NCBI GenBank assembly: GCA_046346665.1
Contig: JAXMHQ010000016.1
Coordinates: 1-64,000 of the forward strand
DNA from: JAXMHQ01 sp046346665
Lineage (GTDB): Bacteria > Verrucomicrobiota > Verrucomicrobiia > Limisphaerales > JAXMHQ01
Reading direction: 5' to 3'
Length of the DNA: 64,000 nt
The position numbers were made by a program, and so were the translations under genes. Position 1 is the stretch's first letter. The number at the start of each line of letters is the position of its first letter. Of this stretch, positions 35,250 through 41,221 are shown in pieces. The notes below the pieces were generated by a model, which was given only the letters and a program-made list of their open reading frames with translations, was not told where the DNA came from and ran no database searches.

Positions 35250-35322
35250 GCAGAATGTAGAATGTAGAATGTAGAATGCGGAGTCACGACTTTCTGCATT
35301 CTGCATTCATACTTCTGCCTTC
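35250..35322. repeat. inverted element of tandem 7-base words (AGAATGT), copy 2
   Basis: Left arm: four AGAATGT/C units; core GGAGTCACGAC; right arm TTTCTGC, ATTCTGC, ATTCATA, CTTCTGCC. The right arm runs into hypD: its complement encodes the last residues KAEV and the TGA stop. Confidence 0.78.
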
Positions 35323-36407
35323 TCGTGCCGCCGGTAGCGGTAGTACGCCGCGCAGGCGCCTTCGCTGGAAACCATGGTGGCGCCGAGCGGATGTTCCGGG
35401 GTGCAGCGCGTGCCGAACGCCTGGCATTCGCGGGGTTTAATCAAACCCTGCAGCACCTCGCCGCTCCGGCAATCGGCCGGTTCCTCGACCTTCAACGAGC
35501 CGAGGCCGAACCGGGTTTCGGCGTCGAACGCCTGGTAGGGTTCGCGCAGGCCTAGGCCGCTGGACGGGATTTCGCCGACGCCGCGCCATTTCCGGGGGAC
35601 GACCTGGAAGACTTCCTGGACGAGTTGCTGGGCGGGGCGGTTGCCTTCCTTGCGGACGCAGCGGCTGTATTGGTTCTCGACTTCGGCGCGGCCGGATTCG
35701 AGTTGTTCGACGCACATGAGGATGCCGTGGAGAATGTCGACGGGTTCGAAGCCGGTGACGACGATGGGGACTTTGTATCGGGCGGCGAGCGGGAGGTATT
35801 CCTCGAAGCCCATGACCGTGCAGACGTGGCCGGCGGCGAGGAAGGCGTTCACGCGGCATTGCGGGGAGCCGAGCACGGCTTCGATTGCCGGCGGGACCAG
35901 GACATGCGAAACGAGCAGGGAAAAATTGCTGAGCTTCTTGCGGGCGGCCTGGTAGACCGCCATCGCAGTCGCGGGCGCCGTGGTTTCGAAACCGACGCCG
36001 AAGAACACGATCTCACGCGACGGGTTTTGTTCCGCGAGCCGGACGGCATCGAGCGGCGAGTAGACGATGCGGACGTCGCCGCCGCCGGCTTTGACAGAGA
36101 GAAGGTCGGTGGTGCTGCCGGGGACGCGCAGCATGTCGCCGAACGAGCAGAAGATCACTTCGGGTCGGGCCGCGATTTGCAGGGCCTTGTCGATGAGTTC
36201 GAGCGGGGTGACGCAAACGGGGCAGCCGGGGCCGTGGATCAGGTTGATTTCCTTCGGCAGCAATTCGTCGATACCGAACTTGACGATGGCATGGGTCTGG
36301 CCGCCGCACACCTCCATCAGCGACCAGGGGCGCGTGGTGATGCGGGCTATTTCTCGGGCGATCTTCCGTGCGGCGTCTCCTTCGCGGTATTCGTCGATGA
36401 ACTTCAT
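35307..36407 (-). CDS. hypD: [NiFe]-hydrogenase maturation protein HypD
   Basis: Iron-sulfur scaffold on which, together with HypC, the Fe(CN)2CO unit is built. 366 residues. Family motifs: MEVCGGQTHAIVKFGIDELLP, HGPGCPVCVTP, FGDMLRVPGS, VFFGVGFETTAPATA, AAGHVCTVMGFEEY, and the C-terminal Cys-rich cluster (CRSGEVLQGLIKPRECQAFGTRCTPEHPLGATMVSSEGAC) for the [4Fe-4S]. Overlaps hypC by 4 bases. The last four residues and the stop derive from the adjacent repeat element. Confidence 0.97.
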   Translation of the reverse strand: MKFIDEYREGDAARKIAREIARITTRPWSLMEVCGGQTHAIVKFGIDELLPKEINLIHGPGCPVCVTPLELIDKALQIAARPEVIFCSFGDMLRVPGSTTDLLSVKAGGGDVRIVYSPLDAVRLAEQNPSREIVFFGVGFETTAPATAMAVYQAARKKLSNFSLLVSHVLVPPAIEAVLGSPQCRVNAFLAAGHVCTVMGFEEYLPLAARYKVPIVVTGFEPVDILHGILMCVEQLESGRAEVENQYSRCVRKEGNRPAQQLVQEVFQVVPRKWRGVGEIPSSGLGLREPYQAFDAETRFGLGSLKVEEPADCRSGEVLQGLIKPRECQAFGTRCTPEHPLGATMVSSEGACAAYYRYRRHEKAEV

Positions 36408-36661
36408 GGCTGCGGGTCCTTCAATTCACCCAGGTCCTCCTCCATTTCCCGCAGGTACTCAAATACCTTCTTCGCCTCTTCCTCGTCCACCACGTTCAAT
36501 GCAAATCCGACATGAACGATGACATAATCCCCGATTTTGGCTTCCGGAACATACGCGAGGCTGGCGTCCTTTTGAACGCCGCCGTAATCGATTTTCCCCA
36601 TGCGCTGAAGGGGATCTTCGCCGCTGATGTTGATTATTTTTCCCGGAATCGCGAGGCACAT
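36404..36661 (-). CDS. hypC: hydrogenase maturation chaperone HypC
   Basis: 85 residues, family size. It begins MCLAIPGKI with the functional N-terminal Cys2, followed by the OB-like barrel (GKIDYGGVQKDASLAYVPEAKIGDYVIVHVGFAL) and an acidic helical tail. It partners HypD and later binds the hydrogenase large-subunit precursor. ATGA overlap with hypD; 9 bases after hypF. Confidence 0.96.
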   Translation of the reverse strand: MCLAIPGKIINISGEDPLQRMGKIDYGGVQKDASLAYVPEAKIGDYVIVHVGFALNVVDEEEAKKVFEYLREMEEDLGELKDPQP

Positions 36662-36670
36662 GACGCCAAT

Positions 36671-38989
36671 CTAGCCGCACTTGCGCCTGGCCGCAACGAT
36701 CTGGCCGAGGGCAATGCCGCCGTCATTCGGAGGGACGCGCTGGTGCCAGGCCGGCCGAAAACCCTCCGCGGACAGCCTGGAAACGGTGTTCTGCAGCAGG
36801 CGCGCGTTTTGAAAACAACCGCCCGACAGCACAACGCGCTGGAATCCGGCCCGGCGCGCGACGGCCACGATGCCTTCGGAAAGCGCGTTGTGAAATCGGG
36901 CGGCGATGACTTCGCGCGGGGTGCCGGCTTGCGCGTCGCGGAGCAATTCCTCCAGCAGCGGCGCCCAGTCGAGAAGCAGTTTGCACTCCGCGCCCGGATC
37001 GTCCGCCAGCGGGAACGGGTAGGCGTCGGCCGGCGCGGGATCCGGCACGAGAAATTCCAGTTCCATTGCCGCCTGTCCCTCGTAACGGTTCTGCTGCCGG
37101 ATCCCGGCCAGCGCGGCGACCGCGTCGAACAAGCGGCCGGCGCTCGAGGTCCACGGCGAATTCAATCCGCGTTCGAGCATGTTCCGCAGCACGGCGCGTT
37201 CGGTTGGGGAAAAAGCCCCGGGCAATAGTGAGTCGTCATCGGCGGCACCGGCGCGCAGCGCATGGAGAAGGCCGATCGCGGACCGGCGCGGCTCCCGCAC
37301 CGCCTGGTCTCCGCCCGGCAGCCGGAAGGGCCGCAGCCGGCAAATGCGATCGCATCCATCCTCCGTAACCGCAAAAAATTCCCCGCCCCAGACCGTGTCG
37401 TCGGGGCCGTAGCCGGTGCCGTCCCAGGCGACGCCGAGGGCGGGGGGATCGAGTTCGTTTTCGGCAAGGCAGGACAACACATGGGCGGCGTGATGTTGCA
37501 CGGGCACGAGCTGCGCAGGGGAGTTTTCCGCCGCCAACTGCCGCGCGTGCCGGGTTGACAGGTAATCGGGGTGGAGATCGGCCGCGATGATTTCAGGCGC
37601 CACGGCGAACAGGGTTTTGAAATCGGCAATGACGCGGCGGAACGATTCGAAGGCGGCATCGGTTTCGAGGTCGCCGATGTGCTGGCTGAGGAAGGCCTGG
37701 TTCTCGACGGCGAGGGCGATGGTGTTTTTGAGGTGGGCGCCCACAGCGAGGACAGGGGGCGCGGAAACGTCGCGCAGCGGGATCGGCAGCGGGGCGTAGC
37801 CGCGGGCGCGCCGGAGCACCATTTCGCGGGACAGGACGACGCGGACCACGGAATCATCGACGGGCCGCTGGATGGGGCGGTTATGAAGCAGGAAGGCGTC
37901 CGCGATTCCGCCCAGTCGATCGAGCGCCTCGTGTTCGTCTGTGCAGATCGGTTCGTCGCTCAGGTTGCCGCTGGTGGCGACGATGGGGAATCCGAGTTCG
38001 CGGAGCAGCAGGTGGTGCAGCGGCGTGTACGGCAGCATGGCGCCGAGGCGCGGATTGCCGGGGGCGACGCCTTCGGCGATTTGAGATTTGAGATTTGAAA
38101 TGTCAGATTCCCGCCGTTGCAGCAGCACGATCGGCGCTTCCGGCGCCCGCAGCAGCCGTTCCTCGGCGGGCGAGACGCGGCAGGCGCCTTTGAGCGAGTC
38201 GAGATCGGGAAACATGAGCGCGAACGGTTTTTCCTCGCGCCGCTTTCGATCGCGCAGGCGCCGGACGGCGTCCTCGTTTCGCGCGTCGACGACGAGGTGA
38301 AATCCGCCCAGTCCCTTGACCGCCACGATGCGTCCTTCGCGGACGGAGGCTGCGGCCGCGAGCAGCGCGTCGTGGTGCAGCACCGGTTGCGCGCCGGCGG
38401 AGGCGCGGAATTCGAGCCGGGGACCGCAGCGCGGGCACGCGTTCGGTTGCGCGTGGAACCGGCGGTCCGTGGGATCTTCATATTCCGCATGGCAATCCGG
38501 GCACATGGCGAACCCGGCCATGGTGGTGTTGGCCCGATCGTAGGGGAGCGACCGGATGATGCTGAAGCGCGGGCCGCACTGGGTGCAGTTGGTGAACGGG
38601 TAGTGGTGGCGGCGGTTGGATGGATCGAAGATGTCGCGCAGGCAATCCGGGCAGGTGGCGATGTCGGGCAGGACGAGGGCGCGGGCGGGGCCCTCGGAGG
38701 CGCTGGGCTGGATTTCGAATTGGGAATAGCCCGCGGGATCGAGCCAGGCGGGTTCGAGGCTTTGGATGAAGCTGCGCGGGGGAATTTCGCGGGGCAACCG
38801 CAGCAGGAAAGAGTTCACCGATTCCCGGCCGCCTTCGACTTCGAGGAAGACGCCCTGGGAGGAATTGCGGACCCAGCCGGCGAGGCCGAGTTCGGAGGCG
38901 AGTCGAAAGACAAACGGGCGGAAGCCGACGCCCTGGACGGCGCCGCGAATGGCGACGCGCAGCCGGGATCGGTCGGGCGTGAAACTCAT
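36671..38989 (-). CDS. hypF: carbamoyltransferase HypF
   Basis: Makes carbamoyl adenylate from carbamoyl phosphate and passes the group to HypE. 772 residues. Acylphosphatase domain (RGAVQGVGFRP), zinc-finger pairs (CPDCLRDIFDP, CTQCGPRFSII, CPDCHAEY, CPRCGPRLEF), YrdC domain (AVKGLGGFHLVVDA), Kae1-like domain (HHAAHVLSCLAE, GVAWDGTGYG, SGGCFQNARLL). The ATG at 38989 is the natural start, overlapping the protease gene by ATGA. The linker before VAPGNPRLG contains SDISNLKSQI, encoded by a tandem 7-base repeat, evidently an in-frame insertion. Confidence 0.96.
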   Translation of the reverse strand: MSFTPDRSRLRVAIRGAVQGVGFRPFVFRLASELGLAGWVRNSSQGVFLEVEGGRESVNSFLLRLPREIPPRSFIQSLEPAWLDPAGYSQFEIQPSASEGPARALVLPDIATCPDCLRDIFDPSNRRHHYPFTNCTQCGPRFSIIRSLPYDRANTTMAGFAMCPDCHAEYEDPTDRRFHAQPNACPRCGPRLEFRASAGAQPVLHHDALLAAAASVREGRIVAVKGLGGFHLVVDARNEDAVRRLRDRKRREEKPFALMFPDLDSLKGACRVSPAEERLLRAPEAPIVLLQRRESDISNLKSQIAEGVAPGNPRLGAMLPYTPLHHLLLRELGFPIVATSGNLSDEPICTDEHEALDRLGGIADAFLLHNRPIQRPVDDSVVRVVLSREMVLRRARGYAPLPIPLRDVSAPPVLAVGAHLKNTIALAVENQAFLSQHIGDLETDAAFESFRRVIADFKTLFAVAPEIIAADLHPDYLSTRHARQLAAENSPAQLVPVQHHAAHVLSCLAENELDPPALGVAWDGTGYGPDDTVWGGEFFAVTEDGCDRICRLRPFRLPGGDQAVREPRRSAIGLLHALRAGAADDDSLLPGAFSPTERAVLRNMLERGLNSPWTSSAGRLFDAVAALAGIRQQNRYEGQAAMELEFLVPDPAPADAYPFPLADDPGAECKLLLDWAPLLEELLRDAQAGTPREVIAARFHNALSEGIVAVARRAGFQRVVLSGGCFQNARLLQNTVSRLSAEGFRPAWHQRVPPNDGGIALGQIVAARRKCG
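38078..38110. repeat. 7-base-word repeat (GATTTGA) inside hypF
   Basis: GATTTGA three times in tandem, then AATGTCAGATT. It keeps the hypF frame and encodes DISNLKSQIA on the minus strand. Same word family as 6287-6318. Confidence 0.75.
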
Positions 38990-39459
38990 GCGGCGCGGAT
39001 GGCGGCCAGGTTTTTGAGAATGGCGATGGCCTGCTGAAATCCCTCCTGTGCGAACGGGGAAAGTTCCTCGCCGAACCCGAGTCGTTCGATGGGGATGGTG
39101 AGCCACTCCGCCGTTGCGGGGCAGCGGCCGTAGACGTCGCGCGCCAGGGCGAGCAGCGTGCCGGGGTCGGCGGCGTGGGCCATGAGCTGGGTCGAGGCCG
39201 ACGCGGCGATGGGGCGGAGCCGGACTTCGCGGGCGGCTTCGACGGAGGCGTCGACGAACACGACGCGGGTGGATTGCGAGACGGATTCGGCGAGTTCGGG
39301 ATTGAGCTGGTGGCAGGTGATGACGGAGACGCCGGGGAGGCGGAGTTGGTCGAGGGCATCGGCCACGCGCGGGCCGACGCCGTCGTCGTTGCGCAGCGTG
39401 TTGCCGTAGCCGATGACGAGCAGGGCGTCGCGCGCGCAGGGCGCCGGGTCTGAGTTCAC
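38986..39459 (-). CDS. [NiFe]-hydrogenase maturation endopeptidase (HyaD/HycI/HoxW family)
   Basis: 157 residues. LLVIGYGNTLRNDDGVGPRVADAL is the family's N-terminal signature, whose Asp/Glu-type residues bind the nickel of the precursor; VVFVDAS is the second conserved strand. The His normally present near residue 90 may be that in QLMAHAADPGTLLALA. It trims the C-terminus of the hydrogenase large subunit after metal insertion. First gene of the hyp operon; GTG start 6 bases after a good -10 box. The partner hydrogenase is not in the window. Confidence 0.92.
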   Translation of the reverse strand: MNSDPAPCARDALLVIGYGNTLRNDDGVGPRVADALDQLRLPGVSVITCHQLNPELAESVSQSTRVVFVDASVEAAREVRLRPIAASASTQLMAHAADPGTLLALARDVYGRCPATAEWLTIPIERLGFGEELSPFAQEGFQQAIAILKNLAAIRAA

Positions 39460-39465
39460 GCGGCA

Positions 39466-39494
39466 AGCTTAAGCGCGGCGGGACGGATTGTGAA
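39466..39494 (-). promoter_or_regulatory. sigma-70-like promoter of the hyp operon
   Basis: TTCACA (39494-39489), 17-base spacer, TAAGCT (39471-39466), 6 bases before the GTG of the endopeptidase gene. Confidence 0.6.
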
Positions 39495-39510
39495 TCGCGA
39501 AACAGGATGG

Positions 39511-39575
39511 GGATCCGCAATCTCACGATTGCGGCTACGGGGTGTCGTAGCCGCGATCGTGAGGTTGCGGATTCC
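39511..39575. repeat. REP-like palindrome pair (CGATCGCGGCTAC family), copy 2
   Basis: Two head-to-head copies (39511-39539 and 39545-39575), each itself palindromic, separated by five or six bases. They sit between the hyp operon promoter and the divergent gene at 39725. The rest of that gap shows only a GGGAGAG ribosome-binding-like site just before 39725. Confidence 0.8.
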
Positions 39576-39724
39576 CTGGTTTGTTGTGTGTAACTCACCG
39601 ATCTGAGCCCTGCGAATGTCCAGAAATGGTGCAGGCGGTTCCGGGCCGCGTGCCTGTCGCGGTTTGGCATGACAGCGGCTGGACAGGAATTCTTTCCGAG
39701 ACTTTTTCGGGAGAGATTTTGTCC

Positions 39725-40462
39725 ATGCAAACGACGACGACGCTGATTCTGGGTTACGGGATTGAATTTGGCATCCAGGCTGTGTTCCTGTTTCTGGCGC
39801 TTTGGATCATGATCAAGGTTCAGAAGCTCAATTGCCATTACGGGGGGTTGATCGGCACGGCGGCGCTGGCGAGCGGCCTGGAGATGGTGCTGGACTATTA
39901 CCTGGGCGTGTCGATTTCGACGCCCATTGTGTGCGCGGTGTTGTGCCTGTGCATCTGGAAGGTGACGGGTGGCGACCAGGTGGATGTGCTGTTCACGGTG
40001 GCGGTCGGCGGGGCGCTGGTGTTTGGAATGAACCTGTGGCTGCTCGGCGCGCTGATGGGCGACCTGCGTCCCTCGGCTCACCGTCATCTGGTTGCGGCGG
40101 CCCGCGAGACGGCCGACGATTCCGCCGATCCCGACGATGCCCCGGCCCTGACCAATCTTAGCCTTGCCCTGTCGACCAACGCGGCTCCGTCCCGCGCCCT
40201 TTCGGCCACCAACCTGGTGGCGGCCCCGGTCAAGTCGACGAACAACATCGTCCGCCACCTGGCGCTCAAGGGCCTGACGCGCCACGCCACACATTCCATG
40301 CTCATTGTGGATACGGGCCTCCGGGCGTACACCATCGTGCTCGGAGAAACAGTCACGATGGATACCCCGGCCGGAACCGGCATTGTGAAATTCGAAAAGC
40401 TCGCGTCCTCCACCGTTACCCTGACCGTCGACGGCGACCCGGTGGAAGTGCCGCTGCGGTGA
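39725..40462 (+). CDS. hypothetical membrane protein with C-terminal beta domain
   Basis: 245 residues from the ATG at 39725, which has a GGGAGAG site 8-14 bases upstream, one of few clear ribosome binding sites here. Four hydrophobic segments (GIEFGIQAVFLFLALWIMI, GGLIGTAALASGLEMVLDYYLG, PIVCAVLCLCIWKV, VLFTVAVGGALVFGMNLWLLGALMG) are followed by an Ala/Thr-rich linker and a small beta domain (GLRAYTIVLGETVTMDTPAGTG...GDPVEVPLR). No family recognised. It is followed 57 bases later by the ClpP-like lipoprotein gene, so they may be co-transcribed. Confidence 0.75.
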   Translation: MQTTTTLILGYGIEFGIQAVFLFLALWIMIKVQKLNCHYGGLIGTAALASGLEMVLDYYLGVSISTPIVCAVLCLCIWKVTGGDQVDVLFTVAVGGALVFGMNLWLLGALMGDLRPSAHRHLVAAARETADDSADPDDAPALTNLSLALSTNAAPSRALSATNLVAAPVKSTNNIVRHLALKGLTRHATHSMLIVDTGLRAYTIVLGETVTMDTPAGTGIVKFEKLASSTVTLTVDGDPVEVPLR

Positions 40463-40519
40463 GAATTGAGGGTCAGAAGTTTCTTTTCATTTGATTCCGG
40501 ACCTGCATCATCCGGGTTG

Positions 40520-41164
40520 ATGAAGTTTCGATGCTTCCTGCCGGCGGCGATGGTTGCCGTGACGCTTCTTCCGGGCTGCATTTTGTTCAACCATATCGGG
40601 ACCGAATCTCCCCAGCCCCCGGATGCCAGGATCGATTTTTCCGACCCGGTCCTGAACCAGCGCAGGATCGTGATCACCGGACAAATCACCGCGCTGACCG
40701 CCTCGTCGGTCGTCCGGCAACTCTTCTATCTCGACGCGCAAAATCATCTTCCGATCGAACTTTACCTGATGACCCCTGGGGGCGATCTGAATGCGGCTTT
40801 TGCGATCGAGCACACGATGGAATCGATCCAATCGCCCGTGAATACCATTGCCCTCGGGGAATGCACCTCCGGGGGTGCCATGCTGCTGGCGGCGGGGACC
40901 GGGAAGCGCAGCGCTTATGCCGACGCGGTGATTATCCTTCACGGTTTTGTGGTCCATGGAAAGATGCCGGGCGACGCGGTGCGCCAATACCAGGAATCCT
41001 ATACGGACTTTTGGGAACGCCGCGCACGGCTGCCCAAGGGCTGGGTCCCGATTCCTCAAGGCCGGTTCTATACCCTCACCCCGAGCCAGGCGCTGGAATA
41101 CGGGGTAATCGATCAACTCATTCCCTCGACAGGCGTGAAGCCCGGGCCGAATGCGGCCAAGTGA
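40520..41164 (+). CDS. ClpP-like serine protease domain lipoprotein
   Basis: 214 residues from the ATG at 40520. A type II signal peptide with lipobox LLPGC (Cys20) is followed by a ClpP/crotonase fold: VITGQITALTASSVVRQLFYLDAQ, IELYLMTPGGDLNAAFAI (compare the ClpP motif INSPGG), nucleophile Ser117 in CTSGGAMLLAAG and His141 in IILHGF. The C-terminal LTPSQALEYGVIDQLI matches the ClpP end. ClpP is normally a cytoplasmic barrel without a lipobox; a membrane-anchored, extracytoplasmic form is unusual. The third triad residue is not certain. Confidence 0.82.
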   Translation: MKFRCFLPAAMVAVTLLPGCILFNHIGTESPQPPDARIDFSDPVLNQRRIVITGQITALTASSVVRQLFYLDAQNHLPIELYLMTPGGDLNAAFAIEHTMESIQSPVNTIALGECTSGGAMLLAAGTGKRSAYADAVIILHGFVVHGKMPGDAVRQYQESYTDFWERRARLPKGWVPIPQGRFYTLTPSQALEYGVIDQLIPSTGVKPGPNAAK

Positions 41165-41221
41165 GCGGCCGCCGAAATCGGGTATTCCGGGCGCCGGGGC
41201 AGCCGACCTTGCTTTGACGTC

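Noticed and set aside
34094..35322. Tandem words as a possible CRISPR array
   Set aside because: Repeat units are only 7 bases, adjacent without unique spacers, and face each other as inverted arms; no cas gene is present.
36671..40294. A 1,207-codon frame containing hypF with a long N-terminal extension
   Set aside because: Residues before MSFTPDRSRLRVAIRG are antisense of the gene at 39725 and out of frame with the endopeptidase gene; the acylphosphatase motif starts right after the ATG at 38989.
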